In this document: positions 45,467 to 55,148 of the stretch, one piece after another
How positions within the stretch are numbered: position 1 is the stretch's first letter
Layout: every line of letters begins with the position of its first letter
Origin: Frateuria flava
Lineage (GTDB): Bacteria; Pseudomonadota; Gammaproteobacteria; Xanthomonadales; Rhodanobacteraceae
Reading direction: 5' to 3'
DNA: 64,000 bases
Assembly (NCBI RefSeq): GCF_017837635.1
Contig: NZ_JAGJRS010000019.1
Location: forward strand, 1-64,000
The notes under the pieces: generated by a model
The model's input: the letters and a program-made list of their open reading frames with translations, nothing else
Told to the model about the DNA's origin: nothing
Database searches by the model: none
Program-made: the position numbers and the translations under genes

Positions 45467-46264
45467 ATGAGCGAGAACACGCCAGTCCGCACGCCCCGCC
45501 ACCGGGGCATCTACCTGCTGCCGAACCTGTTCACCACCGCGGCGATGTTCGCCGGCTACTACGCCGTGGTGGCGAGCATCGGGCATCGTTTCACCGAGGC
45601 CGCGATTGCGGTCTTCGTGGCGGCGCTGCTGGATGGCATGGACGGCCGCGTGGCGCGCCTGACCGGGACGCAGAGCGAGTTCGGCGTGCAGTACGACTCG
45701 CTGTCGGATCTGGTCAGCTTCGGTCTGGCGCCCTCGCTGGTGATGTACAACTGGTCGCTGTCCTCGCTGCGCGACTACGGGCCGGTATGGGGCAAGATCG
45801 GCTGGGCCGCGGCCTTCCTCTACGCCGCCTGCGGCGCCCTGCGCCTGGCCCGCTTCAATACCCAGGTCGGGGTTATAGACAAGCGCTACTTCCAAGGCCT
45901 GGCCAGTCCGGCGGCGGCGGCGGTCTGCATGTCGTTCGTGTGGAGCATGGAGAAGTTCCGCGCCGAGGGCTGGGTCGTCAACGGGCCGCAGCTGTGCTTC
46001 GTCACGCTGGTGGTGGCGGTGGTGGTCGGCCTGCTGATGGTCAGCCGTTTCCGCTATTACAGCTTCAAGTCGCTGCCGATGGGCGAGCGCGACCGGGTGC
46101 CCTTCCTGTGGGTGCTGGTGGCGGTGCTGATTCTGGTCCCGTTCCTGATCGACCCGCCGCGAGTGTTGTTCGTGGTGTTCACGCTGTACCTGCTGTCCGG
46201 CCCGGCGGTGACCTTGTGGGGCCGCGCCGCACACCGCCGCCGGACCCGTCGCGCCAGGCCATGA
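45467..46264 (+). CDS. pssA: CDP-diacylglycerol-serine O-phosphatidyltransferase
   Basis: The 265-residue multi-pass protein makes phosphatidylserine, the precursor of phosphatidylethanolamine. The CDP-alcohol phosphotransferase motif DGx2ARx8Gx3Dx3D is complete, from D59 to D81 (DGRVARLTG...FGVQYDSLSD). At least six hydrophobic segments are present. It is the membrane-embedded (Gram-positive/type II) form rather than the soluble Escherichia coli form. The ATG at 45467 begins MSENTPVRTPRHRGIYLLPN. The stop overlaps the next gene (ATGA). Confidence 0.93.
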   Translation: MSENTPVRTPRHRGIYLLPNLFTTAAMFAGYYAVVASIGHRFTEAAIAVFVAALLDGMDGRVARLTGTQSEFGVQYDSLSDLVSFGLAPSLVMYNWSLSSLRDYGPVWGKIGWAAAFLYAACGALRLARFNTQVGVIDKRYFQGLASPAAAAVCMSFVWSMEKFRAEGWVVNGPQLCFVTLVVAVVVGLLMVSRFRYYSFKSLPMGERDRVPFLWVLVAVLILVPFLIDPPRVLFVVFTLYLLSGPAVTLWGRAAHRRRTRRARP

Positions 46265-46752
46265 GTCCGGCGTCGGCCAGCCGCGGGCCTGTTTCGCGTC
46301 GTGCGCGGGTGTTGCGCGTATTGGGCGTGACGCCGCTGGTGCGACGTGCGGCCGCTGCGCCGCAGGGGGCCGACCACGTGGCCGAGCCGTCTGCCGTCGC
46401 GTCGGTGCCGTCCGCTTCCTGCGTGGTGCTGTTGCCGGACGGTGGCGGCGCGCGCGAACTGGACCTGCTCGGGCGCGCGCTGGCCGCCTATGGTCCCGAA
46501 CTGGCGCGCGCCGGGCGTATCCCGGTCAAGGATGGACGCCCGGCTACCCCCGTGCCGCCGGTACGCGCCTACCTGGTGTTCGGCCAGGCGCAGGCGCATG
46601 CGCTGGGGCGCGAGTTGCCCGCGGCGGTGATGAACCAGGCGCAGATCGTGCTGGCCGACGAGCCGAGCCAGGTGCTCGCGAGCGGCGCCGGCAAGCGCCG
46701 ACTATGGACCGCGCTGCGCCAGTTGCGGCGGGCGCTGGCGGAACGTGCGTGA
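46261..46752 (+). CDS. Probable DNA polymerase III psi subunit (HolD-like)
   Basis: The 163-residue product has an N-terminal RVLRVLGVTPLVRRA, which resembles the chi-binding segment of psi. A disordered Ala-rich stretch follows, then a C-terminal domain ending GKRRLWTALRQLRRALAERA, like the psi end pattern. The position directly before rimI matches the holD-rimI pair of enterobacteria. Overall similarity is weak, so the call rests on context and pattern. It overlaps pssA by 4 nt and rimI by 1 nt. Confidence 0.5.
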   Translation: MSPASASRGPVSRRARVLRVLGVTPLVRRAAAAPQGADHVAEPSAVASVPSASCVVLLPDGGGARELDLLGRALAAYGPELARAGRIPVKDGRPATPVPPVRAYLVFGQAQAHALGRELPAAVMNQAQIVLADEPSQVLASGAGKRRLWTALRQLRRALAERA

Positions 46753-47228
46753 TGGTCGCGGTGGCGCGCCCGCACGTCGAAATGCGCGCGATGCGGCGCG
46801 AGGACGTGGCAGCGGTCAGTGCCCTGGAAAATGCGTCCTACGAGTTTCCCTGGTCGCCGGGGATCTTCAGCGATTGCCTGAAGGCTGGACACCCGTGCTG
46901 GGTCCTCTGCTGTGAGGGCGACGTCGCCGGCTACGGCATCCTCTCGGTCGCCGCCGGCGAGGCGCACGTGCTCAACCTGTGCATCGGCCCGGACTGGCGC
47001 GGGCGCGGCCTGGGCCGGCACCTGCTCGGCCGGCTGCTCGACGTGGCGCGCTGGAGCGGCGCCGAGCGGGTGTTCCTGGAAGTGCGCCCGTCCAACCCGG
47101 TCGCGCACGAGCTCTACGCCTCGGTCGGCTTCAGGGAGATCGGCCGCCGCCCGCGCTACTACCCGGCCAAGGGCGGGCGCGAGGATGCGATCGTGATGGC
47201 GCTGGATCGCGAGCCGACGTTGCGCTGA
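46752..47228 (+). CDS. rimI: Ribosomal protein S18-alanine N-acetyltransferase
   Basis: The 158-residue GNAT enzyme has the acetyl-CoA loop CIGPDWRGRGLGRHLL near residue 80, and VFLEVRPSNPVAHELYASVG and FREIGRRPRYYPAKGGRED, typical of RimI. It acetylates the N-terminal Ala of S18. The ATG at 46752 overlaps the holD-like stop (TGATG). An upstream in-frame ATG at 46704 lies inside that gene and is rejected. Confidence 0.92.
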   Translation: MVAVARPHVEMRAMRREDVAAVSALENASYEFPWSPGIFSDCLKAGHPCWVLCCEGDVAGYGILSVAAGEAHVLNLCIGPDWRGRGLGRHLLGRLLDVARWSGAERVFLEVRPSNPVAHELYASVGFREIGRRPRYYPAKGGREDAIVMALDREPTLR

Positions 47229-47300
47229 GAGCTGACGTTGCGCTCCGTCCGTCAAACCCGGCCGCCGTGGTGGGCACGAGCCGGGCGTTTCAAGGCGCGG

Positions 47301-47359
47301 CGGTGGGCGGGCTTCAGCCCACCGGTTCCGATGCCGAGGGTGGGCTGATGCCCACCTAC
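47301..47359. repeat. Paired copies of the GGGTGGGCTTCAGC repeat family
   Basis: GGTGGGCGGGCTTCAGCCCACC and GGGTGGGCTGATGCCCACC lie side by side between convergent rimI and valS. Each is itself nearly palindromic. The pair could act as a 3' stabiliser or terminator for either gene. Confidence 0.8.
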
Positions 47360-47375
47360 GGAATCACGTGCGGCC

Positions 47376-50204
47376 TCAGCCGAGTTTGCGTGCCTGCTCC
47401 CGCAATGCTTCGAGCTGGGTGCCCCAGTCGACGATGCGCTGGCGCTCCTGCGCCACTACCTCGGCCGGCGCGTTGGCCACGAAGTTGGCGTTGCCCAGCT
47501 TGCCCTCGCACTTCTTGATCTCGCCTTCGATGCGCGCGATCTCCTTGGCCAGGCGCGCCTTTTCGGCGGTGAGATCGATCAGCCCGGCCAGTGGGATCAG
47601 CACGCGCAGGCTGCCGACCACCGCCGCGGCGGCGGCCGGCTCGTCGGCGCCCGGCTCGATCCACCGTGGCGCGTCGGTGCGCGCGAGGAAGGCGATCGGC
47701 GCGGCGAACTTGCCCACCCGTGAGCGATCCAGCGTCTCGCCATCGGCAAACAACAGCGGAATGGTCTTGCCGGGCGCGATGTTCATTTCCGATCGGATGC
47801 GGCGGATACCCGAAAGCACCGACTTGACCCACTCGATCTCGGCGCTTGCGGCCGCGTCCGCGGGCAGTGCGGCGGCCTTCGGCCACGGCCGATCCATGAT
47901 GCTGGACGCGCCGATGCCCAGCCGCGGCGCCACCGCCTGCCAGATCTCCTCGGTAATGAACGGAATGACCGGGTGCAGTGCGCGTAGCACGGTCTCCAGC
48001 ACCACCAGCAGCGTGTGGCGGGTGGATGCGGCGGCCTGCGCGTCCTCGCCGTTGAGCGCCGGCTTGGACAGCTCGAGGAACCAGTCGCAGTACTCGTTCC
48101 AGACAAACTCGTAGAGCGCCTGCGCCAGCAGATCGAAGCGATAAGTGGCGAAGTGTTCCTCGACTTCGGTCAGCGTCTGCTTGAGGCGGGTGAGGATCCA
48201 GCGCTCGGCCTCGGTGGCCGGCCATTCCGCTGGCGCCGGAACTTCGCCCTCGGGAAGGTTCATCAGCACGAATCGCGCCGCGTTCCACAGCTTGTTGCAG
48301 AACGCCTTGTAGCCCTCGGCGCGCTTGATGTCGAAGTTGATGGTGCGGCTGTAGCTGGCCAGCGCAGCGAAGGTGAAACGCAGCGCGTCGGTACCGATCG
48401 CGGGGATGCCTTGCGGGTAGTCCTTGCGGATGCGCTTGTCGACCTTCTCGCGCACCTGCGGAATCAGCAGCGAGCGGGTGGATTTCTCCACCAGCGGCTC
48501 AAGCGCGATGCCGTCGATCAGGTCCAGCGGGTCGAGCGTGTTGCCCTTGGACTTAGACATCTTCTGGCCTTCGGCATCGCGCACGATGGCGTTGATGTAA
48601 ACCTCGCGGAAGGGCACCTGCTTCGTGAAATACAGGGTCGCCATCACCATGCGGGCGACCCAGAAGAAGATGATGTCGAAGCCGGTGACCAGCACCGCGC
48701 TGGGCAGGAACAGTTTGTCCTGCTCCCAGTTCGCGACCACCTCGCCGCGCTCGTTCTTCACCGGCCCCTGCATCGGCCAGCCCAGCGTGGAGAAGGGCCA
48801 CAGCGCGGAGGAGAACCAGGTGTCGAGCACGTCCTCGTCCTGGCGCAGTTCACCCACCGGTTCGGTGGTGGCGTGGCGTCGTGCGTCGTGCTCGTCCTCG
48901 CCGACGAAGATGTTGCCGGCCTCGTCGTACCAGGCCGGGATGCGATGGCCCCACCAGAGCTGTCGGCTGATGCACCAGTCCTGGATGTTCTCCAGCCACT
49001 GCGTGTAGGTGGTGGTCCAGTTCTCCGGGACGAAGCGGATCGTGCCCGAACGCACGGCTTCGAGCGCCGGAGCGGTGATCGCGGTACGCCCACCGGGGCG
49101 GCCATCGGCAAGAACCTCGGAGGTCAGGTCGACGAACCACTGGTCGGTGAGCATCGGCTCGATCACTGCATCCGAACGCTGGCTCACGGGTACCTGCAGC
49201 TTGTGCGGCTTGGCCTCGACCAGCAGGCCGGCGGCCTCCAGGTCGGCCAGCACCGCCTTGCGCGCCTCGTAGCGATCCAGTCCGCGGTATTTCTCCGGCG
49301 CGTTGTCGTTGACCCTGGCGTCGAGCGTGAAGATGTTGATCGGCTCCAGCTTGTGGCGCTGGCCGATGGCGTAATCGTTGAAATCGTGCGCCGGGGTGAT
49401 CTTCACGCAGCCGGTGCCGAATTCGCGATCGACGTAGTCGTCGGCGATGACCGGAATCTCACGGCCGGACAGTGGCAGGTGCAACATGGAACCGATCAGA
49501 TGCGCGTAGCGCTCGTCCTGTGGATGCACCGCCACCGCGACGTCGCCCAGCATGGTTTCCGGACGGGTCGTGGCGACCACCACCGAACCGGCGCCATCGG
49601 CGGTCATGTAGCGGATCGACCACATGTGGCCGTCGCGCTCGACATTGTTGACCTCAAGGTCCGACACCGCGGTGCCCAGCGCGGGGTCCCAGTTCACCAA
49701 CCGGTTGCCGCGGTAGATCAGCCCGTCCCGATACCACTGGACGAACACTTTGCGCACCGCCGCCGAGAGGCCCTCGTCCATCGTGAAGCGCTCGCGCGAC
49801 CAGTCAGCCGCCACGCCAAGCCGGCGCATCTGGTTGGTGATGGTGGAGCCCGATTCCTCCTTCCACTGCCATACGCGTTCGACGAACGGTTCGCGACCCA
49901 GGTCGTGGCGGCTTTTGCCTTCGGCGGCGAGCTGGTTCTCGACAATCTTCTGCGTGGCGATACCGGCGTGGTCGGTGCCGACCTGCCAGAGCGTGTTCAT
50001 GCCGCGCATGCGCTGGTAGCGGACCAGCATGTCCATCACGGTCTGCTGGAACGCATGACCCATGTGCAACGTGCCGGTCACGTTCGGCGGCGGCAGCAGG
50101 ATGCAATAGGGCTCGCCCTGGCCGGTGGGCTTGAATGCATTGCGCTGTTCCCAGTGCGCGTACCACTTCGATTCGATCTGACCGGGTTCGAAACTCTTGT
50201 CCAT
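47376..50204 (-). CDS. valS: Valyl-tRNA synthetase
   Basis: The 942-residue class I enzyme starts [19 protein letters not shown]. It has HMGH (47-50, in [12 protein letters not shown]), a large editing domain, KMSKS (548-552, in [10 protein letters not shown]) and a C-terminal coiled coil ([16 protein letters not shown]). The length and order are normal. The frame is open to 50390, but the added 62 residues are not like ValRS. The ATG at 50204 matches the family. Confidence 0.97.
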   Translation of the reverse strand: MDKSFEPGQIESKWYAHWEQRNAFKPTGQGEPYCILLPPPNVTGTLHMGHAFQQTVMDMLVRYQRMRGMNTLWQVGTDHAGIATQKIVENQLAAEGKSRHDLGREPFVERVWQWKEESGSTITNQMRRLGVAADWSRERFTMDEGLSAAVRKVFVQWYRDGLIYRGNRLVNWDPALGTAVSDLEVNNVERDGHMWSIRYMTADGAGSVVVATTRPETMLGDVAVAVHPQDERYAHLIGSMLHLPLSGREIPVIADDYVDREFGTGCVKITPAHDFNDYAIGQRHKLEPINIFTLDARVNDNAPEKYRGLDRYEARKAVLADLEAAGLLVEAKPHKLQVPVSQRSDAVIEPMLTDQWFVDLTSEVLADGRPGGRTAITAPALEAVRSGTIRFVPENWTTTYTQWLENIQDWCISRQLWWGHRIPAWYDEAGNIFVGEDEHDARRHATTEPVGELRQDEDVLDTWFSSALWPFSTLGWPMQGPVKNERGEVVANWEQDKLFLPSAVLVTGFDIIFFWVARMVMATLYFTKQVPFREVYINAIVRDAEGQKMSKSKGNTLDPLDLIDGIALEPLVEKSTRSLLIPQVREKVDKRIRKDYPQGIPAIGTDALRFTFAALASYSRTINFDIKRAEGYKAFCNKLWNAARFVLMNLPEGEVPAPAEWPATEAERWILTRLKQTLTEVEEHFATYRFDLLAQALYEFVWNEYCDWFLELSKPALNGEDAQAAASTRHTLLVVLETVLRALHPVIPFITEEIWQAVAPRLGIGASSIMDRPWPKAAALPADAAASAEIEWVKSVLSGIRRIRSEMNIAPGKTIPLLFADGETLDRSRVGKFAAPIAFLARTDAPRWIEPGADEPAAAAAVVGSLRVLIPLAGLIDLTAEKARLAKEIARIEGEIKKCEGKLGNANFVANAPAEVVAQERQRIVDWGTQLEALREQARKLG

Positions 50205-50417
50205 CGTGGGCTCGCCATGGGCGCGCCGAGTGCGCGCGTGTAAGGGAAGGCTGAACGGACCATTGTAAGGGGCTGGCGCGAACGGCCCAAGCCGGCCGGT
50301 ATCTCCGGTGCTGCGCAAGCGCCGCGCGTTGGGTAAGCTGCCGCTCGGCAGGGGCAGGATGCCTGTCGCCTCCTGCGAAGGGGAACGCATTCAGTCAGGC
50401 ACGACACAGGGGGCTTT

Positions 50418-51260
50418 ATGAAAGGAATACGCGCGGCAGTCGCGGGACTGCTGCTTCTCGTTGCCGCTACACGCAGTCACGGCCAGCAGAGCCCGGTCGC
50501 CGAACTGCCGTGGCAAATGGGCCCGACCAAGGTGCAGGTTGGCAGCCACGCGACGCTCGACGTGCCCGAGGGCTACGCCTTCCTCGACGCGAAGGCTACC
50601 GAGCGCTTCAACGAGCTGATGCACAACCTGCCTGATCCGACGCCGACCTACACGCTGGCGCCGACCGATCTGAACTGGGTCGCGATGTTCTCCTACGAGG
50701 ACATCGGTTACGTGCAGGACAACGAGGATCTCGACGCCGACGCCATCTTGAGCTCGGTCAGGGAAGGGACCGAAGAGGGCAACCGCGAGCGGGCGAAACG
50801 CGGCTGGGCCCAGTTGCACATCACCGGTTGGGGCCTGAAGCCCCAGTACGACCCGCAGATCAAGTCGCTGGCGTGGGCGATCCGGGCCAGCAGCTCGCAG
50901 AGCGACGAAGAGGTGGTGAACTACAACACCCGCCTGCTGGGCCGCCTGGGTGTGATGGACGTGGTGGTGATTACGGATGCCGACAAGCTGACCGGCGCTG
51001 TCGCCGACTTCAAGAGCAAGCTGCCGGGCTTCGGCTTCGTCCCCGGCGAAACCTATGCCGAGTACCGCTCCGGCGACCGTGTGGCCGAGTACGGCCTGGC
51101 CGCGCTGATCACCGGCGGCGCGGCGGCCGTGGCCGCCAAGAAAGGCCTGTTCACGGTCATCGGCGGGTTTCTGGCGGCGGCCTGGAAATTCGTGGTGGCG
51201 GGATTCATTGCCCTGGGTGCCTGGCTCAAATCGCTGTTCAAGCGCAGGCAAGGCGCCTGA
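50418..51260 (+). CDS. DUF2167 membrane-anchored protein
   Basis: The 280-residue product has a signal peptide (MKGIRAAVAGLLLLVAATRS), the DUF2167 core (LPWQMGPTKVQVGSHATLDV and TDLNWVAMFSYEDIGYVQD), and two hydrophobic C-terminal segments (about 230-272) ending in basic residues. The function is unknown; the protein should sit in the envelope. A G-rich ribosome site precedes the ATG. It heads a run of three close genes with a membrane protein and a J-domain protein. Confidence 0.85.
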   Translation: MKGIRAAVAGLLLLVAATRSHGQQSPVAELPWQMGPTKVQVGSHATLDVPEGYAFLDAKATERFNELMHNLPDPTPTYTLAPTDLNWVAMFSYEDIGYVQDNEDLDADAILSSVREGTEEGNRERAKRGWAQLHITGWGLKPQYDPQIKSLAWAIRASSSQSDEEVVNYNTRLLGRLGVMDVVVITDADKLTGAVADFKSKLPGFGFVPGETYAEYRSGDRVAEYGLAALITGGAAAVAAKKGLFTVIGGFLAAAWKFVVAGFIALGAWLKSLFKRRQGA

Positions 51261-51261
51261 C

Positions 51262-51987
51262 ATGGACGTGGGGCTGCCCGCGCTGCTGGGCGGGATCGTG
51301 CTGCTGTACCTGTACGACTCCGCCCTGCTGCTGTACCACGACGAGGTCGCCTTCGAGACCCGCAAGGGCGGTATCGTGGCCGGCGGGCTGGTCCTCGAAC
51401 TGGGCGGTCGCCTGCTGTTCGTACCCAACCCCCTGACGCCGCATCGGCCGCTCTACCGGCTGAGCTGGCTCGCCGCACCGAAGCCGGATGCGGGTGGTGG
51501 CGTGGCAAGCCTGCGGCGCCTGGCGGGGCGATTGTCCGTGCTTGCGCCGTGGAGCCTGTGGTTGCTTGCGCTCTTCTTCGTCGGCCTGCCCGGATGCCTG
51601 TGGCTGTCGGGCAGCCATGCCGCCCTGCTGGCCTGGCTGGTGGCCATGTATGGCTCCATCCTGGCCGCGCTGGGGGTGGTCGTCGCCCGGCGTCGGCGAC
51701 TGGCTCTGACGAACAGGCAGTTATGGTCGCTGGCGTGGGACGCGTTGCTCTGTCCGCCGTTTGCGCTCAACCTGCTCCGCAAGATCAGCCTGGAGCACAG
51801 CCGTCGGCTGGACCTGCGCGCGGTGCTCTCGGACACGGCCGGCGCGGGCGCGAGCGTGTCCCTTGCCCGCGTGGTGCAGTCGCGCATCGCCACGAGCCTC
51901 ACCTTCGCCCAGGCGGGAGGCGACCAGGAAGGTGCGTTGCGCGGGGCGATGGCGTTCTATCGAAGGTTTGCCGACGATGCGGTCTGA
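51262..51987 (+). CDS. Membrane protein of unknown function
   Basis: The 241-residue product has hydrophobic segments at about 5-20, 92-115 and 120-142 and a basic patch (VVARRRRLALTNRQ). No family is recognised. It starts 1 nt after the DUF2167 stop and overlaps the J-domain gene by 11 nt, so the three are likely one operon. A longer in-frame start at 51208 lies inside the previous gene and is rejected. Confidence 0.7.
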   Translation: MDVGLPALLGGIVLLYLYDSALLLYHDEVAFETRKGGIVAGGLVLELGGRLLFVPNPLTPHRPLYRLSWLAAPKPDAGGGVASLRRLAGRLSVLAPWSLWLLALFFVGLPGCLWLSGSHAALLAWLVAMYGSILAALGVVVARRRRLALTNRQLWSLAWDALLCPPFALNLLRKISLEHSRRLDLRAVLSDTAGAGASVSLARVVQSRIATSLTFAQAGGDQEGALRGAMAFYRRFADDAV

Positions 51988-52339
51988 ATGGGTCGTGGTC
52001 CTGCTGGGCCTGGTCGTGGGCTACGGCCTGGTGAGTTTCTTCATGCGCGGAAAGGTACCGGCCGCGTCCGCACGCCAGCCGTTCCGCGGCCCCGGGCAGG
52101 GGCCGGTGTGGAGCGACGATCGCAGCGAAAGCATCGACGCGCAGCCGTGGTTCGACATCCTCGGTGTTCCCGAGTCGGCCAGCCGCGAGGAAATCGAGCA
52201 GGGTTATCGGCGGCGCATCGGCCAGTACCACCCCGACAAGGTGGCGAGGCTGGGCGAAGACATCCAGCGCCTGGCCGAAAAGCGGGCGAAGGAGATCAAC
52301 GCCGCCTATGACGAGGCCATGCGCCGCTTGCCGCGATGA
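51977..52339 (+). CDS. Membrane-anchored J-domain protein
   Basis: The 120-residue product has one N-terminal membrane helix (5-22, WVVVLLGLVVGYGLVSFF), a linker and a C-terminal J domain with the HPD motif (85-87) in GQYHPDKVARLGED. Type III J-proteins like DjlA stimulate DnaK at the membrane. The start lies 11 nt inside the preceding gene. The client is unknown. Confidence 0.88.
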   Translation: MRSEWVVVLLGLVVGYGLVSFFMRGKVPAASARQPFRGPGQGPVWSDDRSESIDAQPWFDILGVPESASREEIEQGYRRRIGQYHPDKVARLGEDIQRLAEKRAKEINAAYDEAMRRLPR

Positions 52340-52438
52340 CGGTATCGCCCAACCAACGGGTCGGTCGGTGATCATCCGCATGCCCGCGCGACCCTGGCCG
52401 GGCGCGGCCAGGGTCGACATCGCGGGCAGGCACCGTCA
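52337..52438. terminator. Nested palindrome between convergent genes
   Basis: Three stacked arms pair: 52337-52343 with 52432-52438 (7 bp), 52382-52388 with 52421-52427 (7 bp) and 52390-52399 with 52406-52415 (10 bp, loop GGGCGC). No T-run is present. The structure spans the gap between the convergent J-domain and DUF4328 genes and overlaps both ends. It may be a transcription barrier. Confidence 0.6.
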
Positions 52439-53200
52439 GACCACGAAGGCGTCAGCCAGAGAGGTCGCCGGCATCACCGGAGCGGCTTGCTGTTGCTCGT
52501 GCTGCTGCAGTTGCATGCGGGTCAGGCGCGCTACCACCAGCAGGAACAGGGCCGCCGCGCACAGGTTCAGACCCTGTCCGCAGAGCAGCAGCACCTGCTG
52601 GGTGTGCAGTCCCTCGAACGTGTGCTCGGGGCGCAGGTACTGCGTGACGAACCAGTAGGAAAAGTTGCCCGCGATCCAGAACACCCACCAGACGCGCAGC
52701 AGCGAGGGCGTGCCCAGTTTCTGCCAGCGGGCGGGCGCCTCCGACCCCAGCCAGATCTGGGTCATCGCGCGCAGCGGTCGCACCAGGTTCATGACCGGCA
52801 CCGCATACCAGCCGACCGCCCAGCCGGGCGAATCGTCCAGGCCCCGGGCCCCCAGCGCCCGCACGTTGCAGGCCGCCCGGTACACCCAGAAGCCGGCCCA
52901 GATGTAGCAGGCCAGCATGAGCACCAGTTGCAGGCGGAACAGGTTCAATTGCAGCCAGCCGGCCCCCGCCAGCTTGTCCTGCAATGCCGTGGTGATCCCG
53001 CTGTCGATGCCCTGCTGGAGCAGTTGCAGCCCGTAGGCCATCACGCCCAGAACCGCCAGCGTAAGCAGGACGAACGCCCCGACCACGCCCCGGACCCCGT
53101 TGCCGAGTGAGTTCGGAGAGCGGAAAACGTATGGCTTCGATGGTGCCGACGATTCGCTCGTGACCGAGCCCGACGCACTGAAAGGATTGACTCGCGACAT
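52436..53200 (-). CDS. DUF4328-type membrane protein
   Basis: The 254-residue product has four to five hydrophobic segments and the motifs IWAGFWVYRAACNVRALGA, DDSPGWAVGWYAVPVMNLV and RPLRAMTQIWLGSE, which match the DUF4328 family. The function is unknown. The ATG at 53200 follows GGGGGTG; a longer frame to 53278 is unlikely. It is the last gene of a minus-strand run starting at aroK, though 109 nt separate it from the DUF3147 gene. Confidence 0.8.
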   Translation of the reverse strand: MSRVNPFSASGSVTSESSAPSKPYVFRSPNSLGNGVRGVVGAFVLLTLAVLGVMAYGLQLLQQGIDSGITTALQDKLAGAGWLQLNLFRLQLVLMLACYIWAGFWVYRAACNVRALGARGLDDSPGWAVGWYAVPVMNLVRPLRAMTQIWLGSEAPARWQKLGTPSLLRVWWVFWIAGNFSYWFVTQYLRPEHTFEGLHTQQVLLLCGQGLNLCAAALFLLVVARLTRMQLQQHEQQQAAPVMPATSLADAFVV

Positions 53201-53309
53201 AACGGCACCCCCATGCCTTTTTGCCGACCGGCCAGACGCCGGCGGCCCCACTATGCGCCTGAGGTATGGACAGGGCAAGCGGGGGTGTGCTAACCGGCCG
53301 TCGCGGGTA

Positions 53310-53660
53310 TCAGAGCAATTCGATCCCGAACCGCCGCATCGCCAGCGCGAACAGGCCGAAGCACGCCACCGTGATCAGGGCGCAGGCGAGCAGGGTGAAC
53401 CAGAACCCCAGCCGGGGGAGCAGGGCCGGGAAAACCAGGAACATCGGCAGCGTGGGCAGCACGTACCAGAAGGTGTACCAGGCGTGGTTGGCGATCTTCT
53501 GCGCCGGCTGGTGCTCCAGGTAGAGCCAGATCAGCGCCAGCAACGTCACCATCGGCAGCGCACCGAGCAGGCCGCCGAGCCGGTCGCTGCGCTTGGCCGC
53601 CTCGGAGACCAGCACCACTACCGCGGCGGTGACCAGGTACTTGGCAATCAGCCAGGCCAT
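53310..53660 (-). CDS. DUF3147-type membrane protein
   Basis: The 116-residue product starts MAWLIAKYLVTAAVVVLVSE and has four hydrophobic segments with a short basic loop (SEAAKRSDRLGG), typical of DUF3147. The function is unknown. It begins 2 nt after the hemE stop, so the two are likely co-transcribed. Confidence 0.78.
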   Translation of the reverse strand: MAWLIAKYLVTAAVVVLVSEAAKRSDRLGGLLGALPMVTLLALIWLYLEHQPAQKIANHAWYTFWYVLPTLPMFLVFPALLPRLGFWFTLLACALITVACFGLFALAMRRFGIELL

Positions 53661-53662
53661 CG

Positions 53663-54733
53663 CTAGCCCGCGCGCAACTGGCGACCGTACGCGTGGACTT
53701 CGTCGACCAGCACCTTGACGTGTTCCGGTTCGACTTCCGGCGTGATGCCGTGGCCGAGGTTGAAGACGTGGCCGGGGTGGTTGCCGTAGCTGTCCATCAC
53801 GGCGCGGGCCTCGCGACGGATGACCTGCGGGTTCGAGCGCAACACGGCCGGGTCGAGGTTGCCCTGCAGGGCAACCTTGCCTGCCACGGCACGCCGCGCA
53901 TCGCCCAGGTCGATGGTCCAGTCCACGCCGAGCGCGGCGCAGCCGGAAGCGGCCATCTCGACCAGGTGCAGGTGCGCGCCCTTGGAGAACAGGATGACCG
54001 GCAGCTCGCGGGCAACCGGATCGGCCTGCAACGCGCAGACCACCTGGCTCATGTAGCGCAGCGAAAACTCGCCGAACGGCGCCGGACCGAGCAGGCCGCC
54101 CCAGGTGTCGAAGATCATCAAGGCCTGCGCGCCGGCGGCAGCCTGTGCCCGTAGGTAGGCCGCGACCGAGCGCGCCAGCGTGTCGAGCAGCCGGTGGGCG
54201 AGCGTCGGCTCGTTCCAGCACATCGCCTTGAGCGTGGCGAAGTCGCGCGAGCCGTGGCCTTCGACCATGTAGCAGGCCAGCGTCCACGGGCTGCCGGAGA
54301 AGCCGATCAGCGGCACGCGCCCGTCGAGCTCGCGGCGGATCAGCCGCACCGCGTCCATCACGTAGCGCAGCTCGCCGTCCATGTCGGGTACCGCCAGCCG
54401 TGCAATGTCGGCGGCACTGCGCACGGGACGCGCGAACTGCGGGCCCTCGCCCTGTGCGAATGACAGGCCCAGGCCCATCGCGTCGGGAATGGTGAGGATG
54501 TCGGAAAACAGGATCGCCGCGTCGAGATCGAAGCGCTCCAGCGGCTGCAGCGTCACCTCGCAGGCGAACTCGGGGTTCTGCGCCAGGCCCATGAAGCTGC
54601 CGGCGCGCTCGCGCGTGGCGCGGTACTCGGGCAGGTAGCGGCCGGCCTGGCGCATCACCCAGATCGGCGTGGTGTCGGTGGGCTCCCGGCGCAGCGCGCG
54701 CAGGAAGCGGTCGTTCTTCAGCGGAGCGGTCAT
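53663..54733 (-). CDS. hemE: Uroporphyrinogen decarboxylase
   Basis: The 356-residue enzyme turns uroporphyrinogen III into coproporphyrinogen III in haem synthesis. It begins [20 protein letters not shown] and has the signatures [20 protein letters not shown] and [17 protein letters not shown]. The ATG at 54733 lies 1 nt after the preceding stop. An in-frame ATG at 54754 is inside that gene and is rejected. The two cytochromes in this window need haem, but no link is implied. Confidence 0.97.
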   Translation of the reverse strand: MTAPLKNDRFLRALRREPTDTTPIWVMRQAGRYLPEYRATRERAGSFMGLAQNPEFACEVTLQPLERFDLDAAILFSDILTIPDAMGLGLSFAQGEGPQFARPVRSAADIARLAVPDMDGELRYVMDAVRLIRRELDGRVPLIGFSGSPWTLACYMVEGHGSRDFATLKAMCWNEPTLAHRLLDTLARSVAAYLRAQAAAGAQALMIFDTWGGLLGPAPFGEFSLRYMSQVVCALQADPVARELPVILFSKGAHLHLVEMAASGCAALGVDWTIDLGDARRAVAGKVALQGNLDPAVLRSNPQVIRREARAVMDSYGNHPGHVFNLGHGITPEVEPEHVKVLVDEVHAYGRQLRAG

Positions 54734-54734
54734 G

Positions 54735-54995
54735 TCAGCGTCCGTGCGGGCCATCCAGGCCCTGGGCGAACATCACGCGGAAGCCGCGCTTCAACTGTGC
54801 GTCGCGCGTCTTCTCGAACGCCGCGATGGCCGCGTCGCGCTCGAGGAACTGCTCGCGCTTGAGCGTGGCCTTGCCGCCCTGCGTGCCGCTCTCGCGGTAC
54901 AGCGTCCAGCCGCCGAGCAGATCCTGCTCGAGCACGATCTGCACGTAACGCGGCGCCTCGGCCGAGGCGGGCATGGTTTGCAGGTAGAGGCGCAT
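54735..54995 (-). CDS. WGR-domain protein
   Basis: The 86-residue product starts [20 protein letters not shown] and carries [20 protein letters not shown], the WGR fold. WGR domains occur in PARP-like and MolR proteins and may bind nucleic acid. Here it stands alone. It sits between aroB and hemE and touches the hemE start. Its role is unknown. Confidence 0.8.
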   Translation of the reverse strand: MRLYLQTMPASAEAPRYVQIVLEQDLLGGWTLYRESGTQGGKATLKREQFLERDAAIAAFEKTRDAQLKRGFRVMFAQGLDGPHGR

Positions 54996-55085
54996 GGTAT
55001 CCGTGATGGTGCGGCAGGGGCGCCGCAAGAGGCACATTCTAGAGGGCCATGGCGATGCTGGCGAGGCGCGTGGCCGCGTGCCGCA

Positions 55086-55148
55086 GGCTGGGCTTCAGCC
55101 CACCATCGTGGCTTGCAAGGAGGTGCGCTGGGCTGAAGCCCGCCCTAC
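55086..55148. repeat. Paired GGGTGGGCTTCAGC repeat overlapping the aroB stop
   Basis: GGCTGGGCTTCAGCCCACC and GGGCTGAAGCCCGCCCTAC face each other about 25 nt apart, between aroB and the WGR gene. The aroB stop TAG (complement of 55145-55147) lies inside the right arm, so the repeat may define the end of the AroB protein. Confidence 0.8.

Noticed and set aside
48015-50243. A 742-residue frame antisense to valS
   Set aside because: It is a shadow of the conserved valS gene, which carries intact HMGH and KMSKS motifs.
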